The notes below the pieces were generated by a model. The model saw only the letters and a program-made list of their open reading frames with translations, was not told where the DNA came from and ran no database searches. The translations under genes were made by a program, and so were the position numbers. DNA of 64,000 bases. Origin: Sporomusa silvacetica DSM 10669 (GTDB lineage: Bacteria > Bacillota > Negativicutes > Sporomusales > Sporomusaceae). Positions 24,774 to 33,342 of the stretch are shown here, one piece after another (positions within the stretch are counted from its first letter, which is position 1; each line of letters begins with the position of its first letter). The stretch is taken from NCBI RefSeq assembly GCF_002257705.1, contig NZ_LSLK01000103.1, forward strand, positions 4,210-68,209, in the 5' to 3' direction.

Positions 24774-26751
24774 CTAAACTCTAAACTGGCTGACAGTGGT
24801 CTGAAGATCCTGGGCTAGCTTGGCAAGATTCTGGCTGGATGAGGCAATTTCCTCCATGGCGGCCGCTTGTTCTTCGGTAGCAGCTGACACGGTTTGAGCT
24901 TCTCCAACCGCTGTTTTGCTATGTTCATCGATTTCCTCCACTGCTTCTACAATCTGTTGAGTACTATTGGACATCTGCTGAATAGCAGCGGAAGTCGACT
25001 TCATTTGTTCCGATACTTGCGTTACCAATGTTGCAATTTCTTTAAATGTGTGTCCTGCCATAGAGACAACTTCTGTCCCGACTTTGACCTCGCGAGTACC
25101 TTCATCCATAGCAATAATGGCCTTTTCTGTGTCTCTTTTGATATCACTAATTAGGGCAGCAATTTGCTTGGTCGCAGCTTGTGACTGTTCGGCGAGCTTA
25201 CGGACTTCTTCAGCTACAACGGCAAATCCTTTTCCCTGTTCTCCTGCTCTGGCGGCCTCTATCGCAGCGTTGAGGGCAAGTAGGTTTGTCTGCCCGGCAA
25301 TACCGGATATCGCATCGACAATCTGCCCGATTTCTTTAGATCTTTCGCCTAACTTAGCAACAACTTCTGCTGAATTGTTAACAGTCTGCTCGATATAAAG
25401 CATCTGACTAACAGCTTTCTCTACTGACGCACTACCTTCTTTTGTTTTATCAGCAGCTTGAGCTGATTGCTCGGCTACCTGATTGGAACTGGCCGATACC
25501 TGTTGAATACCGGCTGACAGATGCACTACCACAGCCGATGTTTTGTCGACTGCCTTTAATTGCTTTTCTGCGCCGTTTGCTACCTCGCTAATAATGCCTG
25601 CTACTTGGCTGACAGCCTGAGCTGACTGTTCGGCGCTGGCTGTCAGCTCTTCTGAAGAAGCTGCTACTTGTTCGGCACCAGCTTGTATTTTGCGAATCAA
25701 TGCTACCATATTTGTCGTCATCTTTTCAAAGCTTCCAGCTAACTGACCCAATTCATCCTGTGAAATAATATTTAATTTTCCTATTCTTAAATCGCCGCCA
25801 GCAACCTTTTCTGATATCTGCCGTATACCATCAATAGGATTTACAATGCGCAGCGTTATTTGGTAGGTAATAAAGATACTAACTATAAGGCTTATCAAAG
25901 TTAAAAGTAAAAACATCATCATTAAAGAATTCAGACGACTTGCCATTTCGCGTTTTTCAATATTGGCTGCAATCGCCCAGTCTGTTCCTGGAACCGGTGC
26001 ATAGGCCGCGGATCTGTTCAATGCCATTGTAGGTATACTTGGCAATTCCGGTTTCGCCCTGTGTCATTTTTGTAGCAACACTTCTTAAGTCTGCTGAAAT
26101 TGTTTTATCCTCAAGAAGATTGAGTTTCATCACTAATTCCGTATTTGGATGGACAATAATAAAACCATCTTTTTGAATCATAAAATTACTGCCAGTTTCG
26201 CCAACTTTGGTTACATTGACCTGTTCCTGAATAACACTGAATGGAATATTGGCACCAACCAAGCCAACCACTTTTCCATCCTTTTTAATGGGAGAAGAAA
26301 CGATAATTGATAATTTACCGGTAGACTTATTTAATAGTACATCCGAAAAAATAGTTTTTCCAGTTTTCATGACGTCCTGAAAGTATGTTCTTTCCTTAAT
26401 AGATCCTTTCCAGCCCCTCGACGAAAACCCATCTCCATTTATATTAGAAACAAATATTCCATCATAAAGAATAAGCCTTTTATCCTCCTGCATAATATAC
26501 GCAAGAACTGCTTCCGGATTACCAGAAACTAAATCACTAGTATTCGCCAGCATTTCCATATCACTCTGACGCGCAAACAACCATAAACTGCACTCTTTGC
26601 TAATAGCATCGGTTTGTATTTTGAGAGTATCTTCTGTCTGCCCTGTTAATAGATCACTAGATTTCCAATAACTAAAACTTGCAACAACTGTCAATGATAA
26701 AAACATCATAATTGCAATAGCAAGCATCAGTTTTATTTTAATACTTTTCAT
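24774..26751 (-). pseudogene. Methyl-accepting chemotaxis protein with a frameshift
   Basis: Two overlapping frames together encode one chemoreceptor. The 5' part (25957-26751) has an N-terminal membrane helix and a dCache-type sensor domain (YFQDVMKTGKTIFSDVLL, GLVGANIPFSVIQ). The 3' part (24774-26045) has AAYAPVPGTDWAIAANIEK, a second membrane helix, HAMP domain and the signalling hairpin (IVDAISGIAGQTNLLALNAA, then EARAGEQGKGFAVVAEEVR). The reading frame switches near 26006-26012 (ATCCGCGGCC), where one extra C would explain it. As written, the sensor is separated from the signalling part. It could be a real mutation, a phase-variable site or a sequence error. Confidence 0.75.
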
Positions 26752-26804
26752 ATTTATTCCGCCCTCTTAATCGAATTAATGTTGAAACTTTTCAACCTCA
26801 AAAA

Positions 26805-26851
26805 GCAATGGAAATATTCGAGCCAGACTTAGGCTTCGAATATCCCATTGC
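26805..26851 (-). terminator. Terminator of glutamate dehydrogenase gene
   Basis: A ~20-bp hairpin (GCAATGG.ATATTCGA with its complement) followed on the minus strand by CTTTTTGAGG. Confidence 0.75.
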
Positions 26852-26877
26852 GTCCAATCAACTAAACATTTATTCTT

Positions 26878-28233
26878 TTATACCAAACCTTGCGCTTTCA
26901 TTGCTTCAGCGACTTTAATAAACCCAGCTATGTTGGCGCCAACAACCAGGTTGTCCTTAAAGCCATAATCTTCTGCTGCCTTGCTGGAGTTTTTATAAAT
27001 GTTAAGCATAATCGTTTTGAGTTTAGCATCAACTTCTTCAAAAGACCAGGCTATCCGCATGCTGTTTTGAGACATTTCAAGACCGGAAACGGCCACACCG
27101 CCGGCATTGGCTGCTTTTGACGGTCCAAGATATACGCCATTTTCCAGGAAGTACTCAATTGCGTCGTTCGTGCAGGGCATATTTGATCCTTCGCAAACAA
27201 ATTTCACCCCGTTCGCGACAATCTTTTTAGCGTCTTCAATAAGGATCTCGTTTTGAGTAGCACAGGGGATAATAACGTCAGCTTTAACACCCCAAGGCTT
27301 TTCACCCGGAAAGAATTTAACGCCAAACTTCTCAGCGTAATCTTCAACCTGGTCACGGCAAGACGCTCTCATTTCGAGCAGGTATTCAATTTTTTCGCCT
27401 CTAATACCGTCAGGATCGTATATATATCCGTCAGGACCTGAGAGGGTAACAACTTTGCCGCCCAATTCAGTAACCTTTTTTACCGTACCCCAGGTAACAT
27501 TGCCAAAACCGGATACTGCGACAGACTTGCCTTCAAATGATGTTCCTTTAGCTTTCAACATTTCCTGACAGAAATACACGATCCCAAAGCCCGTAGCTTC
27601 CGGGCGAGCCAGGCTGCCGCCAAAAGAAAGGCCTTTTCCAGTTATAACACCGTTTTCATAATTGCCTAGTAGTCTCTTATATTGTCCAAATAGGTAGCCA
27701 ATCTCCCGGCCACCGACACCAAGGTCACCAGCCGGCACATCTGTATTAGGACCGACATAACGATATAGTTCTGCCATGAAACTCTGGCAGAATCGCATAA
27801 CCTCTGCATCTGATTTGCCCTTCGGATCAAAATCGGAGCCGCCTTTGCCGCCGCCCATCGGTAAACTCGTCAGTGAATTTTTGAAGATCTGTTCAAAACC
27901 GAGGAACTTGATGATACCATTGTTAACCGACGGGTGAAAACGCAAGCCGCCTTTGTAAGGTCCAATCGCGCTATTGAACTGAACCCTAAATCCGCGGTTT
28001 ACGCTTACCCTGCCAGTGTCATCCATCCAAGGTACACGGAAAATAAATTGGCGCTCCGGCTCTACAATCCTCTCAACAATTCCCAGTTCGATATATTCGG
28101 GATTTTTCTCAAGAACAGGCACCAAAGAACCCATAACTTCCTGGACTGTTTGATGGAATTCCGGTTCGTTTGCGTTTCGTTCGACAACTCGGCGATAGAG
28201 TTCGGCACAGTACTTTTGAGCATTTGTAGTCAT
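26878..28233 (-). CDS. gdhA: NAD(P)-dependent glutamate dehydrogenase
   Basis: A 451-residue hexameric-type dehydrogenase that interconverts glutamate and 2-oxoglutarate plus ammonia. GPYKGGLRFHPSVN near 92, FKNSLTSLPMGGGKGGSDF near 115 (catalytic Lys region), PAGDLGVGGREIGYLFGQY near 165, AVSGFGNVTWGT near 240 (Rossmann loop) and AANAGGVAVSGLEMSQN near 375. The start is set at 28233 because GAGGGGGATTTTAAC lies just upstream; the frame is open 14 codons further. In this setting it links 5-oxoprolinase (glutamate) to KorDABC (2-oxoglutarate). Confidence 0.94.
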   Translation of the reverse strand: MTTNAQKYCAELYRRVVERNANEPEFHQTVQEVMGSLVPVLEKNPEYIELGIVERIVEPERQFIFRVPWMDDTGRVSVNRGFRVQFNSAIGPYKGGLRFHPSVNNGIIKFLGFEQIFKNSLTSLPMGGGKGGSDFDPKGKSDAEVMRFCQSFMAELYRYVGPNTDVPAGDLGVGGREIGYLFGQYKRLLGNYENGVITGKGLSFGGSLARPEATGFGIVYFCQEMLKAKGTSFEGKSVAVSGFGNVTWGTVKKVTELGGKVVTLSGPDGYIYDPDGIRGEKIEYLLEMRASCRDQVEDYAEKFGVKFFPGEKPWGVKADVIIPCATQNEILIEDAKKIVANGVKFVCEGSNMPCTNDAIEYFLENGVYLGPSKAANAGGVAVSGLEMSQNSMRIAWSFEEVDAKLKTIMLNIYKNSSKAAEDYGFKDNLVVGANIAGFIKVAEAMKAQGLV

Positions 28234-28818
28234 GTTAAAATCCCCCTCAATTTTTTGATCAATACATCCAATCAACTTTACTTACGCTTCCTCACGGACA
28301 ACATACTTTACTGAATTCAATTAATTCGAGTACTTTTTTAGGACAAAATTTTACGCAAATGTCACATCCTTACAACTTGATATGGTCAACCCACTTATAG
28401 AATCACCCATCATAGGTAAACTCTACCCCTCATTATCAATAATAAATTCCACTATTAAAAACTTTAATAATATTTAGATATTTAAAAATGGACTCTTTTC
28501 TTTGAAGTAAGAATATTACGCTCTAGATATCTTTCATAGTTATAATATCATTAATAGAGATGTTGGTAAAATTGAAAAAATAGATACGCATATTCTATTT
28601 TATTGAAGACAGTGATAGCATGGAAGTTCGTGATCCCAAAACGTTAGCTAGTCTTTGACATCCTTGACATCTAGGAGATTTTGTTTAAGGGGATGCATTT
28701 TGCTATTGGGAGCATGTTTACATCATAAAGTATTTGTTCCTAATCGATTCCAAATCCAATTTAGTATATACTGATAGTAAGGTTTGCTGAGATTATTTCA
28801 AGGAATAGGAGAAGTGCT
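28234..28818. other. Divergent intergenic region, AT-rich
   Basis: About 585 bp between the divergent gdhA and PPDK_N-domain genes. It is AT-rich with the gdhA ribosome site at its left end. I find no gene, repeat or convincing hairpin; promoters of both genes must lie here. Confidence 0.5.
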
Positions 28819-31764
28819 ATGAAGAAGTTCGGTGATATGAAGGCCCGTTTTTTAGGTATTCATGACCTAATGAAATTCAGGGTTACGGAAATACTGTTGA
28901 TATCTACTGAGTACGACGCATATGTCCTTGAAGAAGATGGACAGTTAGCCGAGCAGATTTACCATCAGTTCAACGATTTAAGTATTCCTTTTATACCCAG
29001 GATTCATTGGGTAGCCAACGGGGAGGATGCTTGTGAAGAATTGAAAACAAGAGCCATTCATCTGATCATTACTATGTCCCGCATAAGCGACATGAGCTCA
29101 TTTGAGGTTGAAACAAAAATCCATAAAGCCTACCCAGACATTCCGATTGTTATGCTTTCCTATGACCGGTTGATTCCGGAAATGATTGCCCGAATCCGGA
29201 AAATTTCTTGTATAAACAGGGTGTTTCACTGGTCAGGAGACAATAGGGTTTTATTAGCTATCATTAAATATATTGAAGACCAGCAAAACGTAGAGGCAGA
29301 CAGCAAGTTGGGAGTTCAGGCCATCCTTTTGGTTGATGATTCTCCGGCGTATTATTCGCAGATTTTGCCTATTATTTATACGGAAATTTTGACACAAACT
29401 CGCTGCTTGGTGTTGCATGCCATGAATATCAACCATGGTTTGCTTAGAGTCCGCCTTAGGCCGAAGATTCTTCTTGCGGAAACCTATGAAGAAGCAATGG
29501 CGATTATTAGCAAGTATCGCTACAACTTATTGGGAGTAATTTCTGATGTAAGGTTTCCTATGGAGGGAGAACTTAATCCCTTGGCTGGTTTTGAACTGAA
29601 CCAAAGAGTGCGGGAGATGATTCCCGACCTACCATTTTTATTACAATCAGAGGAATTAGAGAATGCTGAAAGAGCTATTGCATTACATTTGGATTTTCTG
29701 AACAAAAACTCCCCCAATCTACTGCATAATCTGCGTACCTACATTCTGGAAAACTACGGCTTCGGTTCTTTTGTGTTTAAGTATCCTGATGGAAGAGTCA
29801 TTGATGAAGCAAACGACATCACAAGTCTAGAAAGGATAATTCGTGACTTGCCAGATGAGAGTCTGTACTATCATGCGACCAAAAATCACTTTTCGCGCTG
29901 GTTCCGCGCGCGGGTTGAAGTTGAAGTGGCGGATAAATTGAGATTTGTGGATACAGAGCAAGTGGGCAGTGCTTCTGATATTCGAGCTTATATCCTAAAA
30001 GTGTTAAATGATTATTTTCGAAAATATCAATCTGGCTTGGTTCTTGATTTTGAAGGGCTTTCCAAAAAGGATATGGAGAACGCGTTCATTAAACTGGGGA
30101 CAGGATCATTGGGTGGGAAGGCCAGAGGGGTTGCCTATATGAATGTGATGATTGCCAAGGCCCAGCTGGTAGATAAGTACGAAGACATGAAAGTCAAGGT
30201 GCCGCGCTCATTTGTTATTGGCAGTGATGTTTTTGAAAAGTTTATTGAAGAAAATGAACTTTATTCCTTTCTTGCCACTAACCCAACAGAAGAGGCGATT
30301 GCGCAAAAATTTACGGAAAGCCCCTTGCCAATCGCCACGCAAGAAAACCTGCGTGTCTTAACTCAACATATAAAATGTCCGCTCGCAGTTCGCTCATCGA
30401 GCATCCTGGAGGATTCGCGAATATTGCCTTTTGCCGGTATCTACAATACATATGTAGTTCCAAACAGTCACGCAGACTATGAAGTTCGGTTTAACCAGCT
30501 CGCGGATGCGGTTAAGCTGGTTTATGCTTCGGTGTTTTATGCGGCTCCTGTGCAATATGCCAAAAATGCGGATATTCGGATTGAAGAAGAGAAAATGGCT
30601 GTCCTAATTCAGGAATTGGTTGGAGAACGCTATGGCGATCTCTATTATCCGGCCATTTCCGGCGTGGCTCAATCCTATAATTTTTATCCGTATTATCCGT
30701 TGCAGCCGGAAGATGGGACAGTAAGTCTGGCACTGGGATTAGGGAAAGCCATTGTTGAAGGTGAGCGGGTATACCGTTTTTCCCCGGCTTATCCCAAACT
30801 CAACCCTCTCGTTTCTGGTCCCAAGGAGTACTTAAATAAATCGCAAAATGCATTCTATGCTATAAATATCGAAGAATCTGCCGATATCATGTTACGTGCC
30901 GACGAAAACTATATTTACAAGAAGCTGAAGGTTTCTCAGGCATATAAAGATCAGTCGCTGGAGTATACTGGCAGCACCTATTCGGCTGAAAATGACTGCA
31001 TCTATGACAACGTATATCAAGCCGGGCCCAAATTGGTGACGTTTGCGCCCATTCTCAAGTACAACAGGCTGCCACTGACGCAAATTATTAAAGACTTGTT
31101 GAGCCTGGGAAAACAATCGTTTGGCACAGATGTTGAAATCGAATTTGCCGTCAATATTCCTAAGGATGCAAGCAAACCTAAGGAGTTTAATTTCTTGCAG
31201 ATTAGGCCGATGGTAGTCGGCAGAGAAGCTTTTCAGGTCAATATGGACGAGTCGATAGAGTCCTGGTGTTGCAGTAAACGCACCATTGGCAACGGAATTT
31301 ATCAATATATCCACGATATCATTTTTGTAGACCCTGAGACCTTTAATTTGCAGGAAAGTGTACAAATTTCCAGGGAGATCAGTGAGCTAAACAAGAGGCT
31401 GTTCAAGGAAGGGCGCCGATGCATTCTCGTTGGCTTTGGGCGGATGGGAACATCAGATCGATGGCTGGGAATTCCTCTGACATGGGAGCAAATGTCGCAG
31501 GCTCTGATTATTGTGGAAGTCGATCTTAAAAACCTCCGTCCCGAACCTTCGCTTGGCAGTCATTTCTTTCATAATTTGACGGCTACCCATATGGGATACT
31601 TCCATATTCAATATGATAATGAAGCGGAAGGGATATTTGATTGGGATTGGTTGCTCAAACAACCTGTCTTGCAGCAAACGAAATATGTCAAGCTGGTTAG
31701 ACGGCAGGAGGCCTTCCAGGTTAAAATTGACGGGAGGAGCTTTAAGGGTATTATCTACAAATAA
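28819..31764 (+). CDS. PEP/pyruvate-binding (PPDK_N) protein with two receiver-like domains
   Basis: A 981-residue multidomain protein. Residues ~20-145 look like a degenerate receiver (EILLISTEYDAYVLEED; no phospho-Asp in the usual place). Residues ~166-310 are a second receiver with AILLVDDSPAYYS (acid pair D173/D174) and GVISDVRFP (candidate phospho-Asp 243). From ~425 comes an ATP-grasp PEP/pyruvate-binding domain: LGTGSLGGKARGVAYM, CPLAVRSSSILEDS near 523, FAGIYNTY, and EFNFLQIRPMVVGREAF near 790. The phosphohistidine swivel and PEP-binding barrel of real PEP synthase or PPDK are missing, and a unique ~150-residue C-terminus follows. It may be a phosphotransfer or nucleotide-sensing regulator. 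Ribosome site AGGAATAGGAGAAGTGCT. Confidence 0.8.
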   Translation: MKKFGDMKARFLGIHDLMKFRVTEILLISTEYDAYVLEEDGQLAEQIYHQFNDLSIPFIPRIHWVANGEDACEELKTRAIHLIITMSRISDMSSFEVETKIHKAYPDIPIVMLSYDRLIPEMIARIRKISCINRVFHWSGDNRVLLAIIKYIEDQQNVEADSKLGVQAILLVDDSPAYYSQILPIIYTEILTQTRCLVLHAMNINHGLLRVRLRPKILLAETYEEAMAIISKYRYNLLGVISDVRFPMEGELNPLAGFELNQRVREMIPDLPFLLQSEELENAERAIALHLDFLNKNSPNLLHNLRTYILENYGFGSFVFKYPDGRVIDEANDITSLERIIRDLPDESLYYHATKNHFSRWFRARVEVEVADKLRFVDTEQVGSASDIRAYILKVLNDYFRKYQSGLVLDFEGLSKKDMENAFIKLGTGSLGGKARGVAYMNVMIAKAQLVDKYEDMKVKVPRSFVIGSDVFEKFIEENELYSFLATNPTEEAIAQKFTESPLPIATQENLRVLTQHIKCPLAVRSSSILEDSRILPFAGIYNTYVVPNSHADYEVRFNQLADAVKLVYASVFYAAPVQYAKNADIRIEEEKMAVLIQELVGERYGDLYYPAISGVAQSYNFYPYYPLQPEDGTVSLALGLGKAIVEGERVYRFSPAYPKLNPLVSGPKEYLNKSQNAFYAINIEESADIMLRADENYIYKKLKVSQAYKDQSLEYTGSTYSAENDCIYDNVYQAGPKLVTFAPILKYNRLPLTQIIKDLLSLGKQSFGTDVEIEFAVNIPKDASKPKEFNFLQIRPMVVGREAFQVNMDESIESWCCSKRTIGNGIYQYIHDIIFVDPETFNLQESVQISREISELNKRLFKEGRRCILVGFGRMGTSDRWLGIPLTWEQMSQALIIVEVDLKNLRPEPSLGSHFFHNLTATHMGYFHIQYDNEAEGIFDWDWLLKQPVLQQTKYVKLVRRQEAFQVKIDGRSFKGIIYK

Positions 31765-31850
31765 AAAAAGCCTTTCATATAGCGAAGCATTTTTAATAAA
31801 AAACCCTCCTAATTGTCTTGAATTTGTGTTATTTATAAATATGATGGAAA

Positions 31851-31876
31851 TAAAAAGACGGCCATAAAAAGCCGTC
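31851..31876 (-). terminator. Terminator of the small Arg/Asn-rich gene
   Basis: GACGGC/GCCGTC stem (31857-31862, 31871-31876), with TTTTTATTTCC following on the minus strand. Confidence 0.7.
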
Positions 31877-31889
31877 CATGGAGATTGAT

Positions 31890-32048
31890 CTATTTAAGAA
31901 CTTTACCGTTTATAGCCGTAGCCACCACCGCTTTGTTTTTATTGCGGCGTTCTTCTACGTTTGATAACTCACGGGCGAACTCAAGGTCCTTTGGGTTCCT
32001 CTCATTACGGCACTGTTCGTTATTTTTGCGACGGTTTTCGTTTCTCAT
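31890..32048 (-). CDS. Small Arg/Asn/Lys-rich hypothetical protein (52 aa)
   Basis: Reads MRNENRRKNNEQCRNERN, then PKDLEFARELSNVEERRN and ends AINGKVLK. GCTGGAGGTGATTCT gives a strong ribosome site. Highly charged, no membrane segment. The composition resembles small spore-associated or nucleic-acid-binding proteins, but no family is recognised. Terminator follows at 31876 on the minus strand. Confidence 0.6.
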   Translation of the reverse strand: MRNENRRKNNEQCRNERNPKDLEFARELSNVEERRNKNKAVVATAINGKVLK

Positions 32049-32262
32049 AGAATCACCTCCAGCAATATGTTGCCCACATGAGGAAACAAGATAACTGGTA
32101 ATTAATTACTGAATACTTGTGTAGATCAAGACCAGACCTAAGATAGGAATAACATCTTAGAAATGGGGATTTTAGCCCTGGTTTTTGTATTGACTATTAG
32201 TTGATCTTAATATAAGATTATAACTGAAATCCTGTATTATACATAATAATACAATATTTATA

Positions 32263-32319
32263 GGCAAACCTATTGAAAGATGAGGACGCAAGGTAGGGGT
32301 CTAAGGACAGATTGGTGCC
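32263..32319 (+). ncRNA. c-di-GMP-I (GEMM) riboswitch-like element, shortened
   Basis: The order GGCAAACC, TATT-GAAA-GATG (tetraloop hairpin), GGACGCAAGG, GGGGTCTAAGG, then ACAG.TTGGTGCC matches the class I c-di-GMP aptamer core, with GGCA and TGCC closing the outer helix. The long P3 hairpin normally found between CTAAGG and the closing strand seems missing, so it may be a degenerate or minimal form. Three tandem hairpin repeats follow immediately. Confidence 0.45.
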
Positions 32320-32327
32320 ATTTATTT

Positions 32328-32603
32328 TCCAGATGGAAAGTATAAAACTTTCCCTGGATTGAACGACTAAGGCTTCTGTCGGCGTCCTGAAGGACTTGGC
32401 ACAAGCCAAGTCTTTTCTTATCCAGATGGAAAGTATAACTTTCCCTGGATAGAACGACTAAGGCTTCTGTCGGCGTCCTAAAGGACTTGGCACAAGCCAA
32501 GTCTTATCTTATCCAGATGGAAAGTAAAACTTTCCCTGGATAGAACGACTAAGGCTTCTGTCGGCGTCCTAAAGGACTTGGCACAAGCCAAGTCTTATCT
32601 TAT
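32328..32603 (+). repeat. Three tandem ~92-bp structured repeats
   Basis: Units begin at 32328, 32421 and 32512 and are 93, 91 and ~92 bp long, about 95% alike. Each holds an inverted repeat CCAG.GGAAAGT..ACTTTCC.CTGG, a small CGAC/GTCG hairpin (with AAGGCTTCTGTCGGCGTCC) and a strong GACTTGGC-ACAA-GCCAAGTC hairpin followed by TTTTCTT or TTATCTT, resembling a terminator. The small length differences are in loops or the T-tract. The gap 32049-32794 has no protein gene. Confidence 0.85.
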
Positions 32604-32794
32604 CTCAAATGAATATTGTCTAAACAACAATATAGAAAGTCACACTGCAAGTATACAGCTACGAATTTTTATAGTACTGTTTCGGTAACACGGAAGATCA
32701 GTCCGCAGATATGTAGGAAATCGCTTCTAGTGAAAGCACTGGAAATGCGGATTACTAACTTGCAAACTACCATGTAAATAATGGAGGAATCTTT

Positions 32795-32974
32795 ATGCTT
32801 GAAGTGTTTAAAGCAGTCGAGAAAAAACGTACAGAATTGGAACAATTACGGATTATAATTCAAGCAACCGAAATTACTTACCGTCAAAAAGGTGAAATTC
32901 CTACGGCAGAACGCCTTAAAATTCTAGAAACAAATTTAGCAAAGGCTATTCATATTTTAAGCACAGAATCGTGA
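32795..32974 (+). CDS. Small charged helical protein (59 aa)
   Basis: Reads MLEVFKAVEKKRTELEQL, then IIIQATEITYRQKGEIPTA and ERLKILETNLAKAIHIL. Ribosome site ATGGAGGAATCTTT. The whole protein is predicted helical with heptad Leu/Ile spacing, like a short coiled-coil adaptor. It is a little like Spo0E-type phosphatases in size but lacks their SQELD motif, so no family name is given. It follows the riboswitch-like element and repeat array and may be the gene they control. Confidence 0.55.
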   Translation: MLEVFKAVEKKRTELEQLRIIIQATEITYRQKGEIPTAERLKILETNLAKAIHILSTES

Positions 32975-33022
32975 ACGAATCATTTCTAGTCAAACAAACC
33001 TCCTTATTTGCCCAACAGAATA

Positions 33023-33056
33023 GGTGTCACGGGGACAAGTCTATTGACATGCGGAT
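33023..33056. repeat. Dispersed 34-bp repeat, copy 1
   Basis: GGTGTCACGGGGACAAGTCT followed by ATTGACATGCGGAT. It matches the sequence at 40356-40389 with about six substitutions. Such GGGACAGGTC/TTGACA units are common dispersed repeats in these genomes. Confidence 0.6.
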
Positions 33057-33137
33057 AATTCTTATTAGTGACAGTTTCTCTCTGCCTATCATAAAGTACA
33101 TTGATAGGCTATTTCTTTCGTGGGAGGTATTATATCC

Positions 33138-33257
33138 ATGTTCTTTAGTTGTGGTTGTGATTCTCTCACTCCGGAGCGTGATTGGACTTGGCTTATATTA
33201 GTCATCGTTGTACTTTTGTTAAGAATCTTTTGCTCGGATTGTACTTCTGACTATTAG
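33138..33257 (+). CDS. Tiny Cys-containing membrane peptide (39 aa)
   Basis: Reads MFFSCGCDSLTPERDWTWLI followed by a hydrophobic LVIVVLLLRIF segment and ends CSDCTSDY. Ribosome site GTGGGAGGTATTATATCC. One membrane helix with Cys pairs at both ends. The layout is similar to short YjcZ-like or other sporulation-associated peptides. Function unknown. A strong terminator follows at 33305. Confidence 0.55.
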   Translation: MFFSCGCDSLTPERDWTWLILVIVVLLLRIFCSDCTSDY

Positions 33258-33304
33258 TCACTCGCGCTGGGAATGGAAAGAGTGATTAACCCCCACCCAT
33301 AGTT

Positions 33305-33336
33305 CAGCCCCTGGCATGTGCCAGGGGCTGTTTTTA
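33305..33336. terminator. Strong terminator
   Basis: A perfect 12-bp stem CAGCCCCTGGCA/TGCCAGGGGCTG, TG loop, followed by TTTTT. Ends the small-gene transcript and separates it from the convergent glycan operon. A degenerate version of the same stem is found after mscS at about 5017. Confidence 0.85.
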
Positions 33337-33342
33337 GGAGAA

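Noticed and set aside
28819..31764. PEP synthase (ppsA)
   Set aside because: Only the nucleotide-binding domain is present; the phosphohistidine and PEP-binding domains are missing.
32218..32500. Minus-strand reading frames across the tandem repeats (MACAKSFRTPTEAL)
   Set aside because: The frames exist only because the repeat has no stops in that phase; they repeat with the units, shift phase between copies and have no ribosome site.
32328..32603. CRISPR array
   Set aside because: Only three units of ~92 bp joined without variable spacers; they are tandem repeats. No cas gene is nearby.
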